From CAVYXK01 sp963708245 (GTDB taxonomy: Bacteria > Pseudomonadota > Alphaproteobacteria > Acetobacterales > Acetobacteraceae), in contig OY970201.1 of assembly GCA_963708245.1 (NCBI GenBank), positions 3,906,001 to 3,970,000 of the forward strand: a stretch of DNA of 64,000 bases, read 5' to 3'. Position numbers and translations under genes: made by a program. The stretch's first letter is position 1, and each line of letters starts with the position of its first letter. The notes below the pieces were generated by a model. It was given only the letters and a program-made list of their open reading frames with translations. It had not been told where the DNA came from and did no database searches. Positions 52,133 through 61,264 of this stretch are shown piece by piece.

Positions 52133-52429
52133 TCATTCCCCCACGCTTGCGTAGATGGCCGGCTCAAGTGTTTGTCCCGGGGACACGGTGGACACCTGTT
52201 CGGAGACATGGTGGACACATTGGGGTCAGGTCAAGGCCGGCGCGGGATTGCGGGAAGTTGGGGTGACGCCGTATCGTCAGGCGCAACCGGTGAAGCGGAG
52301 ACGGGCTCTGCTGGGGAGCAACCCGCCGAGGAATAGCCGGCGGAAACTCACCGCGATGAGTTGTGATGCCGACGTGCACGCGCACGGCCGGCATCGTTTG
52401 GTCGTGCAGCCGCCCGTCATTCATCGCGG

Positions 52430-52771
52430 TAGATTTCCGGATGCCTGGAACCCACCGGCAGGCATCGCCGTAACCTCCCCGGGATCGGCAATCGATGGCG
52501 GCGATCTGGTGACTCGCGAAGAACAGCCCGAAACAGCCGTCGGTGCTTAACGGCCGGATCGCCACGCGTTTGCCGCGGAACGCCTGCGGCACTTTCCAAA
52601 GCTGCCCGCGGAAGCGGACATAGTCCTTCGTGTCAGGCACCGTGCGCACGATCTCATGCGCCTCGTATTCCACCCTGGGAAGACGCTCGGGCATCGGCCG
52701 AACGCTGGGACGATAGCGGCTGGCCGGCACGTCCTGACCGAGCGCCTCATGCGGCCGCTCGAAATTGTAGA
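52430..52771 (-). pseudogene. IS481-type transposase, C-terminal part
   Basis: Reads FERPHEALGQDVPASRYRPS, then YEAHEIVRTVPDTKDYVRFR and FGLFFASHQIAAID, the C-terminus of IS481-family integrase-core transposases. The N-terminal part is at 55433-56273; the two join at the codons for YNF if the 2.67-kb element between is removed. The end of the IS toward 52170 contains TGT-rich sequence (GGGGACACGGTGGACACC) that may be its degenerate terminus. From 52133 to 52430 no gene is recognisable. Confidence 0.8.
52763..52771 (+). repeat. Left attachment core (attL) of the recombinase element
   Basis: AATTGTAGA; identical to 55433-55441. On the minus strand it encodes the Tyr-Asn of the interrupted transposase. 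Crossover must have occurred within this nine-base core. Confidence 0.7.
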
Positions 52772-52870
52772 ACTCCACGCCACAAGACCCACGGTACTGC
52801 AGCCGGCGAAGAGATAGCCATTGCCTATTCCTGGCATCCCTGGGCTGGGCGAACTGTTCGTATTCATGAG

Positions 52871-53341
52871 GTGATCGAGAGGACGACCGGTGCTGCGGCG
52901 CGCTGCAGTCTTGTGGATGCGACCGTTGCTCGTGTTCAGGAGATCCCGGTATGGATGTTGGACACGGCGGCCTGCTGTTCGACTCGGCTGTCAGCCGAGC
53001 CAACTGTAGCGTTGTCGGCCCTTGCAGCATTGCGAGTCCTGCTCTCGGAAGCGATGCGGCTCGCGGCAACGGAAGCGCCGTCAGATGCGAGGATAGCATC
53101 TCCCGATTCCTATCGTGGAGATCGCCATGCAGCAGCTTCGTCGCCGGCCCCGACCGCCACTACATCAACTCGATCTTTGTCTGCTGAGTCCGCTACCGGA
53201 ATTGGACGGAGCACAGAGATGGAGCGCGCTGCCGGATCAGGCGCGGCAGACGCTGGCCGACCTACTCACCCTATTGCTGATCGCACACGCCGGCGGCGCG
53301 CGCCAGGAGTTGGACGAGCCCCCGGAGGGCGACAGCGATGA
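52871..53341 (+). CDS. DUF5372-like protein, first gene of the recombinase element
   Basis: The open frame contains AIAYSWHPWAGRTVRIHEVI ... VARVQEIPVWMLDTAACCS then LSALAALRVLLSEAM, which resembles the DUF5372 proteins found beside recombinases of this kind. The similarity begins near 52815, ahead of the GTG at 52871, and no ATG/GTG/TTG is available there; the true start is unclear or the gene is 5'-damaged. The C-terminal half after about 53080 is low-complexity and overlaps the next gene. Role unknown, possibly a recombination accessory factor. Confidence 0.5.
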   Translation: MIERTTGAAARCSLVDATVARVQEIPVWMLDTAACCSTRLSAEPTVALSALAALRVLLSEAMRLAATEAPSDARIASPDSYRGDRHAAASSPAPTATTSTRSLSAESATGIGRSTEMERAAGSGAADAGRPTHPIADRTRRRRAPGVGRAPGGRQR

Positions 53342-53348
53342 GCGCTGA
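53127..53348 (+). CDS. Small protein upstream of the recombinase
   Basis: 73 residues starting QQLRRRPRPPLHQLDLCLL, then a helix (LPDQARQTLADLLTLLLIAH) and an acidic tail. Starts at an ATG after GTGGAG and overlaps the recombinase start by 11 bases, which suggests coupling. Similar short frames often precede such recombinases; no function is known to me. Confidence 0.55.
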   Translation: MQQLRRRPRPPLHQLDLCLLSPLPELDGAQRWSALPDQARQTLADLLTLLLIAHAGGARQELDEPPEGDSDER

Positions 53349-55410
53349 CAAGATCGGAGCGCAGCACCGGGCGCGCAAGGCTGTGCTCTATGTCCGCCAG
53401 TCCTCCGCCCATCAGGTTCAGCACAACCGCGAGAGCCAGGTCCTTCAGTACGCCATGCGTGACCGCCTTGTACAGCTTGGCTGGTCGGAGATCGAAGTCA
53501 TCGATGAGGACCTTGGCTGTTCGGCAGCGGGCGGAACCACGCGCGCCGGCTTCGAACGCATGGTCGCCGAAGTTTGCCTCGGCAAGGTCGGTGCGGTGGC
53601 AGCTCGAGAGGTCTCGCGCTTTGCACGCAACAGCCGCGATTGGCAGCAGCTTGTCGAGATGTGCCGTGTGGTTGATACACTGCTCGTCGATCAGGAGGCC
53701 GTCTATGCGCCGCGACAAGGCAATGACCGGTTGCTCTTGGGGTTGAAAGGGAGCCTCAACGAGTACGAGCTTGATCTGCTGCGGCAGCGCTCACTGTCTG
53801 CGCGCTATGAGAAGGCACGGCGCGGTGAACTCGTCGTCGCGGCGCCTGTTGGCTTCGTTAAGGTGGGCGACCGGCTGGAGAAGGATCCCGACCGTCGTGT
53901 CCAGGCGGCGATCATGCTCGCCATCGACAAGGTCGCCGAACTTGGCAGTGTGCGGCAGGCGCTGTTTTGGTTCCTCGAGCACAAGCTTGATTTGCCGACC
54001 AGGATCAATGGCGGGCCGATCGAGTGGCGTCGCCCACGGTATTCGACCCTCCACGAGTTCATCGCCAATCCTGCCTATGGGGGCGCGTACGCGTACGGTA
54101 AGACGGGCGTCTCGGTGCAATATGGCGGTGCGGGAGCCAAGGCGCGTGCCCGGCGCAAGCCGCGCGCGGAATGGCTGGCGTTGCAGCCGGGTGCGCACCA
54201 AGGTTATGTCGATTGGGACCGCGCGGAGACGATCCGGAAGATGGTGAGCGAGAACGTTCCGACTCCCGGAACTCGCGGCGCGCCCAAGCACGGTTCGGCG
54301 CTGTTGTCAGGGCTGCTGCGATGCTGTCGTTGCGGTCGGAAGCTCATCGTGCAGTACACGGGGGCCAAGGGTCAGATTCCTCGTTATGCATGTGTTCGTG
54401 GAAGACTCGATTGCGGGGAGCCCAATTGCATCGCATTCGGCGGGCTGCGTGTCGATGATGTCGTCGAAGCGGCACTGCTCACCGTCCTACGGCCCGCCGC
54501 CGTGCAAGCCGCACGAGCGGCCGAGGCACAGGCCACGGTACAGCGTGACGAGGCGCGGGAGGCCATGGTCCGCGACCTCGAGGCGGCGCGGTACGCCGCC
54601 GATCGGGCCTTCCGACAATATGACGCGGCCGATCCCGAGAACCGCTTCGTCGCTGGCGAGTTGGAGGCTCGCTGGAACCGCGCCCTCACCCGCGTGGCCG
54701 AGTTCGAGAAGCGGATTGCCGATCATGACGCCGCGGCACAGCCTCGGCTCGACCTCGCGCCGATCTCCTTCACCGCGCTGGCCGAGGACTTCCAGACTGT
54801 CTGGTCAGCACCGACGACGGATGCGCGGCTCAAGAAGCGAATCGTGCGCACTGTCATCCACGAAGCCATGGCCGACCTCGATGACGCCACGTCGGAGATC
54901 GTCCTGACCATCCACTGGGTAGGCGGAATCCATACTCAGCACCGGCTGCCACGGCGGCGGCGGGGACAGCGCAACAGTACGTCTGCCGACATCGTCAAGG
55001 CCGTGCGCGCCCTGGCGTTGATCGCCCGGGACGACGTCATCGCGGGGACTCTCAACCGCAACAGTCTCAAGACAGGTCATGGTAATCGCTGGACCCGGGA
55101 ACGCGTGACTGCATTACGATCCAGCTATCGGATCCCGGTGTACTGTGAGGCGGCAGACGGCGTTGAACCCTGGCTCAATCTTGGCGAGGCTGCCGCCATT
55201 GTGGGTGTTGCGCCGCGCACCTTGCGACTGGCTGTGGAACGGGGCGAGATCGACGCTACGCATCCCCTGGAGAATGGCCCCTGGATCTTCAGCCGCGCTG
55301 ATCTCGACAGCACCGCCGCCCGCGGCCTTGCCCTGCGCGCCAAGGCCCACCCAAGACACCCCGCGTTACCGGACGCGCTCCAACAAAATCTCTTCTCCTC
55401 AACGACATAG
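53338..55410 (+). CDS. Large serine recombinase
   Basis: 690 residues. Resolvase domain: AVLYVRQSSAHQVQHNRESQ with the nucleophilic serine at about residue 22-23, EVIDEDLGCSAAGGTTRAGF, VAAREVSRFARNSRDWQQLV. Recombinase domain near 185-330. Zinc ribbon: LLRCCRCGRKLIVQY ... YACVRGRLDCGEPNC near 325-365. A long coiled coil spans about 390-470. A C-terminal MerR/excisionase-like helix-turn-helix (LNLGEAAAIVGVAPRTLRLA) is near 620, an extra DNA-binding module. The frame is intact. It would catalyse integration/excision of the element. Confidence 0.92.
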   Translation: MSADKIGAQHRARKAVLYVRQSSAHQVQHNRESQVLQYAMRDRLVQLGWSEIEVIDEDLGCSAAGGTTRAGFERMVAEVCLGKVGAVAAREVSRFARNSRDWQQLVEMCRVVDTLLVDQEAVYAPRQGNDRLLLGLKGSLNEYELDLLRQRSLSARYEKARRGELVVAAPVGFVKVGDRLEKDPDRRVQAAIMLAIDKVAELGSVRQALFWFLEHKLDLPTRINGGPIEWRRPRYSTLHEFIANPAYGGAYAYGKTGVSVQYGGAGAKARARRKPRAEWLALQPGAHQGYVDWDRAETIRKMVSENVPTPGTRGAPKHGSALLSGLLRCCRCGRKLIVQYTGAKGQIPRYACVRGRLDCGEPNCIAFGGLRVDDVVEAALLTVLRPAAVQAARAAEAQATVQRDEAREAMVRDLEAARYAADRAFRQYDAADPENRFVAGELEARWNRALTRVAEFEKRIADHDAAAQPRLDLAPISFTALAEDFQTVWSAPTTDARLKKRIVRTVIHEAMADLDDATSEIVLTIHWVGGIHTQHRLPRRRRGQRNSTSADIVKAVRALALIARDDVIAGTLNRNSLKTGHGNRWTRERVTALRSSYRIPVYCEAADGVEPWLNLGEAAAIVGVAPRTLRLAVERGEIDATHPLENGPWIFSRADLDSTAARGLALRAKAHPRHPALPDALQQNLFSSTT

Positions 55411-55432
55411 CGAAATGTGCGTTGTGATGAGC

Positions 55433-55441
55433 AATTGTAGA
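55433..55441 (+). repeat. Right attachment core (attR) of the recombinase element
   Basis: AATTGTAGA, identical to 52763-52771; to its right the IS481 transposase N-terminal part resumes on the minus strand. Confidence 0.7.
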
Positions 55442-56273
55442 CCTCGCGCCAGGCATCGAACGCGCACTGCACCTGGCGGAGCTCGCGAAACCGCTGCAAG
55501 GTAAACACTTGTACCTTCAGCGTGCGATGGAAGCGTTCGTTCTTGCCCCGGCTTTGCGGGTGATAAGGCGTGCTGTGCAGCAGCTCAACACCGAGCTTGA
55601 GCAGCCACACCGCAAGGCGGGTCCAGTGTCCGCCCGAGGAATCGCCCCACGGCGAGCCGTTGTCGACAAACATCGCATCCGGCAGGCCATAGCGGCGAAA
55701 CGTCGTCCGCAGATGGGTTTGCACCGTCTCGCTCTGCTGATCGGCACACGCTTTCAGACACGGCACGAAACGCGAATGATCGTCCAGGATGGTCAACGGA
55801 TGACACCGCACGCCGCTGACAAGCGCGACCCAGCCCTTGAAGTCCATCTGCTACAGATGGTTCGGAGCCTCTTTCTCGAAGCGGCAATAGGTTCGAGCCA
55901 CCGAAGCGGCGTCATGATCGATCCGGCCGTGCCGAGACAAAATCGCATGCACCGTGGAAAGCGCCGGAGGCTCGATTCCCTGCCGCTTCAGGCATCGCCA
56001 GAGTTTGCGCGCGCCCCAGGCCGGATGGGCATCACGGACCTCAAGCACCGCGGCTTCCGGCTCCGCTGTGCAGCGCGTGGGAGTCTTCTTCGGCCGCGCG
56101 AGTGGTTCACCAGCTCGCGATCGCCGGGCCCCATCGTCGCAGAGCCACTTGTAGCCAGTCTCCGGACTGATCCCGAACCGCCGACAAAGCTCCCGACGGC
56201 TCGCCCCTTCCTGTTCCGCAAGCCGGATGAACTCGCGCCGCTGCTCCATGACCGACACCTCGTGCCATGGCAT
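55433..56273 (-). pseudogene. IS481-type transposase, N-terminal and core part, with nonsense codon
   Basis: Starts MPWHEVSVMEQRREFIRLAE at 56273. An HTH (ASRRELCRRFGISPETGYKW), WGARKLWRCLKRQGIEPPAL, then PNHL-TAG-QMDFKG (stop at 55851-55853 where family members have Trp), and the DDE core: LTILDDHSRFVPCLKACADQ, DAMFVDNGSPWG, GVELLHSTPYHPQSRGKNER. It ends at FDAWREVYN where the recombinase element begins. The nonsense codon and the insertion are two independent lesions. Confidence 0.88.
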
Positions 56274-56427
56274 GGATTGCCTCCCTCGAAGCGATTGCCA
56301 CGCCACAATGTGCCGGGCATCAGGTGCCGCCTTGGCAGAATGGGCTGGACCGGCCGGCACAGTGCCAGCCCCGCGACGCAGCAGGCATGCCTGGCTGCGT
56401 CGGGTCACGTCGGTCGGAAGTTTGATC

Positions 56428-57897
56428 TCAGATCATGCCGGCGGCCGTCGCGATCACTCTGTTGAGGGCCTTCAGGTCCATCGGATGATCGGTCTCGTTG
56501 GCAACCGCAACAACAAGGTGGTGGCGCCGAAGGATGAAGATGCGCTGATCCGACGCGCCGGACGCCCAGGCTGTGTCAGGCGGCAGATCGGGGAACAGTC
56601 GGTCCGCGTTGGAGCGGAAACAGGCGGCATAGCTGGTGCCTGCATGCGTGGGCGTCAGCGCGTAATCGGTCCATCCTTCCGCCAGCAGCCGCTCACCGCT
56701 CCACACGCCATCCTGCACATAAAGTACCCCAAGCTTCGCGTAGTCCCGCAACGTAGCGAACCCGGCACCGGACGTGATCAGATTGCCGGTGATGTCGGCC
56801 GAGTGCTGATAGCTCGCCATCCCCAGCCGGTCCGCGAGCAGCCCATACAACGTGGCATGATATGGCAGACCGCGCCGCTCGATGCGGTCGCGGATGATCG
56901 CGCCCAGCACGTTCAGGCCGCTATTGACGTAGCGGTACACGGCACCCGGCTCGGTCGCGACGATCGAGCGCTGCGCTGCCTCGAACGCATCGCCGGCATC
57001 CTGATAGACGGCGCTGTTCTCGAAGCCGAGCGTGGCGCGGCCGTCCTCGTGCAGGACGGGGAAAGCCAAACCCGAGCGCATGCGCAGCAGGTGATCGAGC
57101 GTGATGCGGTGATGCACCGCGCGGGGGTCGCGCCACAATGGCGCCGGGGCGGGATCGTACACCGAGTTCAGCCAGCCCTCGTGGATCAGCTGGCCGATGA
57201 CTGTGCAGGTGATAGCCTTGGTCATCGACCAGCTTGGTGTCACGCGGTCGGGGCGGCCGAATGTGCTGTACCGTTCGAAGATAACCCGCTCCGGCGTGGC
57301 GATCAGGATCCCGTAGATACCGGCCGAGTCGGCGAACAGCGCATCGGCGGCCCCCTCCAACGCCGGGATCGCCGGCGGAGGCGCCACCGCATCGCCCAGC
57401 GGCCAAGCGCGGCCACGCTCGCTGGCGCGGCGGGCGATCGGCGCCGGGTCGAAGCGTGGCACGGTCTGAGGGCCAAGCAGGATGCCACCATAGCCAGGCC
57501 GCGCGATCGCCGTGGCAGTCAGCGTATCCCCGAGGTTCGGATCCTGCCAGCGTACGGTGACACGGCGCTCGGCATCGTTGGTTTCGATCACAATGCGGCC
57601 GGCATGCTGGGCAGCTTCGAGTTTCGCAACCGCATCCGCCGACTCCGCCGGACGGGCCGAAAGGCCGCCGGGGACCGTTACTGCGCGCCAGCGGAAATGC
57701 CGCTCGGCGGTGCCGCGATCCAGCCCGCTGACATACATCATGTCGGCGGAACGCTTGGCAGCGAAGTTGATCGTGCGCTGGCGCAGCGCCTTGGCGGACC
57801 CGTCGTACACCACCGGATCGGGCGGCCCGTCGGCGCCAAGCGGGAGAGTGCGGTCGAACAGCGGCTCGACCGGCAGCGGTTCCATTTTCGTGGTCAT
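56428..57897 (-). CDS. Serine hydrolase of the class C beta-lactamase/EstB family
   Basis: 489 residues from the MTTKMEP start. The catalytic S-x-x-K lies in TPSWSMTKAITCTVIGQLIH near residue 222; a Tyr motif follows with VYRYVNSGLNVLGAIIRDRI. The C-terminus reads ASGASDQRIFILRRHHLVVA in place of the KTG strand. No signal peptide, so cytosolic; esterase or amidase activity on a small ester is more likely than lactamase activity. The N-terminal 200 residues are a less familiar domain. It starts two bases before the stop-end of the PhyH gene on the same strand, a tight operon. Confidence 0.8.
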   Translation of the reverse strand: MTTKMEPLPVEPLFDRTLPLGADGPPDPVVYDGSAKALRQRTINFAAKRSADMMYVSGLDRGTAERHFRWRAVTVPGGLSARPAESADAVAKLEAAQHAGRIVIETNDAERRVTVRWQDPNLGDTLTATAIARPGYGGILLGPQTVPRFDPAPIARRASERGRAWPLGDAVAPPPAIPALEGAADALFADSAGIYGILIATPERVIFERYSTFGRPDRVTPSWSMTKAITCTVIGQLIHEGWLNSVYDPAPAPLWRDPRAVHHRITLDHLLRMRSGLAFPVLHEDGRATLGFENSAVYQDAGDAFEAAQRSIVATEPGAVYRYVNSGLNVLGAIIRDRIERRGLPYHATLYGLLADRLGMASYQHSADITGNLITSGAGFATLRDYAKLGVLYVQDGVWSGERLLAEGWTDYALTPTHAGTSYAACFRSNADRLFPDLPPDTAWASGASDQRIFILRRHHLVVAVANETDHPMDLKALNRVIATAAGMI

Positions 57898-57899
57898 GC

Positions 57900-58796
57900 T
57901 CACTTCACCGGCTGCGGCTGGCGGGCGGTCGTCACAACGTCGAAAAACCGCCGCTGCATCCCCTTCTGATTCTCGTAGATCGAGCCTTGCAGCTTGGCCG
58001 GCGGCAGCGGCAGCCGCACCGGCACGGGCGCAAGCCGCGGCTCCAGTGTCGAACGGCCGGAGACCATCAGCTTGTCGAACTCCTCGATCCCGCCGGGGAA
58101 ACCCAGCAGCGGCCAGGCATCGGCAGCACGGAACTGCAGCAGCAGCAACCGCCGGTCGCGATCCGAGGTGTTCGGTGCCGAGCCATGGACCGCACGCACA
58201 TGGTGCACGGTGATCGAGCCGGCCTTCCCGGTTAGCGGGACCGCGCTCGCATAATCGCAATCACCTCGCGCCGGATCCATTGCGCCGCAGAACACGCCAT
58301 CGGCATGGTGGTCGAAGACCGGGCCGCGATGACTACCCGAGATCACCAACAACGGCCCATTCTCCAGCGCCATGTCGTCCATCATCACGCCGACCGCCGC
58401 CAAATCATCGTTGGTATGCGGATAGAACGCCCAGTCCTGGTGCCACTCCACCGCCGCGCCAAACCCCGCCGATTTCAGGTTCAGCTTGGCGGTATCGAAC
58501 CGGATATCGGGTCCCCACAGATCGCGCAGCACAGCGATGATCTTCGGATGGCTCACCAGCGCGGCGTACTCCGGATGATGAAGATGCGGCGCCTTGATGC
58601 GACGGACGCGCGGCTCCTCACGCGTGTGGCTGTCCTCGAGGTCATAGATCTCGGTGTGGCTGGTCACGTCACGCGCCCGTTCGACAAAATCCTGGGTGAC
58701 GCGCCGCAGACGTGCGGTTTCCTGCGCCGTCAGGATGTCGGGGACGACGATGGCACCGACTTCGTTGTATTCCTCGATCTGTGCGCGGGTCAGCAT
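57900..58796 (-). CDS. Phytanoyl-CoA dioxygenase (PhyH)-family protein
   Basis: Fe(II)/2-oxoglutarate-dependent hydroxylase fold. 298 residues from the ATG preceded by GGAGGG; the long upstream frame is a shadow of the amidohydrolase. Iron ligands: EWHQDWAFYPH (His and Asp of H-x-D) near residue 128 and VRAVHGSAPNTSDRDRRLLL (distal His, then the 2-OG arginine) near 220. It is the upstream neighbour of the serine hydrolase and divergent from the amidohydrolase, with 87 bases between the start codons. Confidence 0.88.
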   Translation of the reverse strand: MLTRAQIEEYNEVGAIVVPDILTAQETARLRRVTQDFVERARDVTSHTEIYDLEDSHTREEPRVRRIKAPHLHHPEYAALVSHPKIIAVLRDLWGPDIRFDTAKLNLKSAGFGAAVEWHQDWAFYPHTNDDLAAVGVMMDDMALENGPLLVISGSHRGPVFDHHADGVFCGAMDPARGDCDYASAVPLTGKAGSITVHHVRAVHGSAPNTSDRDRRLLLLQFRAADAWPLLGFPGGIEEFDKLMVSGRSTLEPRLAPVPVRLPLPPAKLQGSIYENQKGMQRRFFDVVTTARQPQPVK

Positions 58797-58883
58797 GCCG
58801 GATCCCTCCCGTAGTCCCCTGGAACGCGGCTTCAGGCTATCATCCGCCCCCCAGCCGGTCGAGCCGGCGAGCAGGAGACTGAT

Positions 58884-59957
58884 ATGAGCCTCATCGAACC
58901 TGGAGGGATTGACTGCGACATCCACCCGGCAGTGCCGGGATTGAAGACACTGCTGCCATATCTTGCAGATCACTGGCGCGATTCTGTCGTGCAGCGCGGG
59001 CTGCACGACCTGGAATCGATCGCCTATCCGGTGAATTCGCCTCTCTCTTCGCGCCCCGACTGGCGGCCCGCCTCGGGCAAGCCCGGCTCGGACCTGGATA
59101 TGTTGCGCCGCCAAGCGCTCGATGCGTTCGGCACCAGCTTGGCGATCTGTAACTGCCTCTATGGCGTGCAGCTCCTGTTCAGCGAGGACATGGCGGCCGG
59201 TTTCGCCCGCGCGGTGAACGACTGGATCGCGCGCGAGTGGCTCGACCGCGACCCCCGGCTCCGCGCATCCATCATCATCCCGACCCAGAACACCGAGCTG
59301 GCGGTGGATGAGATCGAGCGGGTCGCGGCGGACAAGCGCTTTGTGCAAGTGCTGATGCTGGTGATGGGTGATGTGCCGCTGGGCAAACGGCAGTACTGGC
59401 CGATCTATGCGGCGGCGCGCAAGCATGGTCTGCCGATCGGCATTCATGCCGGCAGCGCGTACCGCCACCCGGTCACACCGGTCGGCTGGCCGAGCTACTA
59501 CACGGAAGACTACGCCGCCCAGGCCACCGCGTTCCAGGCGGCGCTGTCCAGCCTGGTGTGTGAGGGCGTGTTCACCAAGTTCCCCGACCTGCGCATGGTG
59601 CTGATCGAATCCGGCGTGTCGTGGCTGCCCGCGCATCTCTGGCGACTGACGAAATTCTGGCGCGGCCTGCGGCTGGAAGTGCCGTGGGTCGATCGCTCGC
59701 CCACCGAGATTGTACGCGACAATGTGCGCCTAACCGTGCAGCCGTTGGACGCGCCGCCCGATGCCGGCGGGCTGGAGCGGCTGATGGAACACATGGGCTC
59801 CGATGAGCTGCTGCTGTTCTCGACCGATTATCCCCACTGGCAGTTCGACGGCGACGCTGCGCTGCCGGACGGGCTGTCGCCGGAATTGGTGCGCAAGATC
59901 ATGGTAGATAACCCACGCGCAACCTATCTGCGGCTGGCCGAGAGCGTCCCCGCATAG
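58884..59957 (+). CDS. Amidohydrolase-2 family (ACMSD-like) metal-dependent hydrolase/decarboxylase
   Basis: 357 residues. Metal-binding D-x-H in GGIDCDIHPAVPG at residues 9-14, IGIHAGSAYRHP near 190, VLIESGVSWLP, and the C-terminal aspartate in LLFSTDYPHWQFDGD near 315. This fits amidohydrolase-2 proteins, which hydrolyse or decarboxylate aromatic acids. GGAG lies upstream of the ATG. It is the only plus-strand gene of the catabolic block and shares a promoter region with the PhyH gene. Confidence 0.87.
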   Translation: MSLIEPGGIDCDIHPAVPGLKTLLPYLADHWRDSVVQRGLHDLESIAYPVNSPLSSRPDWRPASGKPGSDLDMLRRQALDAFGTSLAICNCLYGVQLLFSEDMAAGFARAVNDWIAREWLDRDPRLRASIIIPTQNTELAVDEIERVAADKRFVQVLMLVMGDVPLGKRQYWPIYAAARKHGLPIGIHAGSAYRHPVTPVGWPSYYTEDYAAQATAFQAALSSLVCEGVFTKFPDLRMVLIESGVSWLPAHLWRLTKFWRGLRLEVPWVDRSPTEIVRDNVRLTVQPLDAPPDAGGLERLMEHMGSDELLLFSTDYPHWQFDGDAALPDGLSPELVRKIMVDNPRATYLRLAESVPA

Positions 59958-59985
59958 GGTCAGCCGGGCCGGAACGAAGCTGGTG

Positions 59986-61238
59986 TCACCCGGGAATTCG
60001 TACCGGCAGCGACCTGTAACCGCGAAGAAAGTTGGAATAGGTCCGCTCGGGTGGGCCGACCACTTCGATGACGGGATAACGCGGCAGAAGCTCCTCCCAA
60101 AGAATGCGCAACTGCATCTCGGCGAGCTTGTCTCCGACGCAACGATGAACCCAAATCCAAACGACAGATGCCGGCGAGGTTGCGTGCGATCGATAATGAA
60201 GCGATCCGGCTCCTCGATCGCGTCTTCGTCCCGGTTCCCCGAGATGTACCACACCACCACCTTATCACCGGCACGGATGGTCTTGCCGCCCAGCTCCGCA
60301 TCCGCCAGTGCCGTGCGCCGCATGTGAATGACCGGCGTCTGGTAACGGATGACTTCCGGCACCAGCGAGGCGATCAGCGCCGGGTTCTCTCGCAGCTTGC
60401 GATACTCGTCGGGGAACTGGTGCAACGCCAACAACCCGCCGGTCATCGAATTGCGCGTGGTGTCGTTGCCGCCGACGATCAGCAGCGCCAGGTTGCCCAT
60501 GAACTCGCGCAACGGCATCTCTCGCGTCGCCTCGCCATGCGCCAGCATCGAGAGCAGATCGAATTTGGGCGGCTGGCCCGCTCGCTCGGCGTACAGCGCG
60601 GACATGTACTCCGCCATGCTCCGCAGTTCCTCGAAGCGCTCCTGCTCGGAATGCACCGGCGCGTCGGGCGCGTTGACATTGCAGATCGCCACATCGGACC
60701 AATAGGTCAGTTTGCGCCGCTCCTCCCACGGGAAGTCGAACAGAGTCGCCAGCATCATCGTGGTCAACTCGATGGAGACGCGATCCACCCAGTCGAACGT
60801 CTCGTTGCGAGGCAGCTCATCCAGAACGCGGGCCGTCCGCGCGCGGATCGTCGCCTCCATGTTGCGGAGATTGTCGGCGGCGACGATCGGGCTAATCACC
60901 TTGCGCTGTTCGCCGTGCCGGGGCGGGTCCATACGGATGAAGCTGGCGCGGGCGAGTTCCTTCGGCTGGTCCTCGATCTGGATGCCGCCAGCGCCCGCAT
61001 CCGAGGAATACACCCCGTGGTTCGCCTCGACTTTCATGATGTCCCGGTACTTCGTCACCGACCAATAGGGGCCGTACGCGCTGTCGGGACACCAGTGCAC
61101 CGGATCCTCGCGCCGCAGCCGCGCGAAATACGGCCACATTGTATCGCGCTGGTAGAGTTCCGGCCGGCTAACATCGATCGCCTCCAGCGGCACAGACCAG
61201 GGGTCGCTCGTCGGATCGTGACGGACCAGCGTTTCCAT
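59986..61238 (-). pseudogene. Cytochrome P450, frameshifted in the heme-binding motif
   Basis: Heme monooxygenase, 417 residues when repaired. The main frame from the ATG 61238 has the I-helix LLIVGGNDTTRNSMTGG near residue 245, the E-x-x-R of LVPEVIRYQTPVIHMRR, and RRHLSFGFG. There, at about 60149-60152, one base is missing and the frame goes to nonsense; the neighbouring frame supplies HRCVGDKLAEMQLRILWEEL (with the heme cysteine) and ends LPVRIPG. Bacterial CYP enzymes read FGFGIHRCVG here. Without the cysteine the enzyme is dead. It lies 27 bases (minus strand) after the epoxide hydrolase gene. Confidence 0.88.
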
Positions 61239-61264
61239 TGTGCAGGCTCCAGGCTGTGGCGTGG

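Larger units (their letters stand above)
52763..55441 (+). mobile_element. Serine-recombinase mobile element inserted in an IS481 transposase gene
   Basis: About 2.67 kb bounded by the direct repeat AATTGTAGA at 52763-52771 and 55433-55441. Outside the repeats, the two halves of an IS481 transposase fit back together in frame (REVYN / NFERPHEALG), so the exact integration site is known. Inside are three plus-strand frames: a DUF5372-like protein, a 73-residue protein and a 690-residue large serine recombinase that ends 22 bases before the right repeat. The short shared core at both ends is what recombinase-mediated integration would leave. Confidence 0.8.

Noticed and set aside
56227..57969. 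580-residue plus-strand ORF opposite the serine hydrolase
   Set aside because: Shadow frame in high-GC DNA; the minus strand has S-x-x-K and full family match.
58797..59636. Long minus-strand extension of the PhyH gene
   Set aside because: Antisense of the amidohydrolase; a ribosome site and PhyH homology start at 58796.
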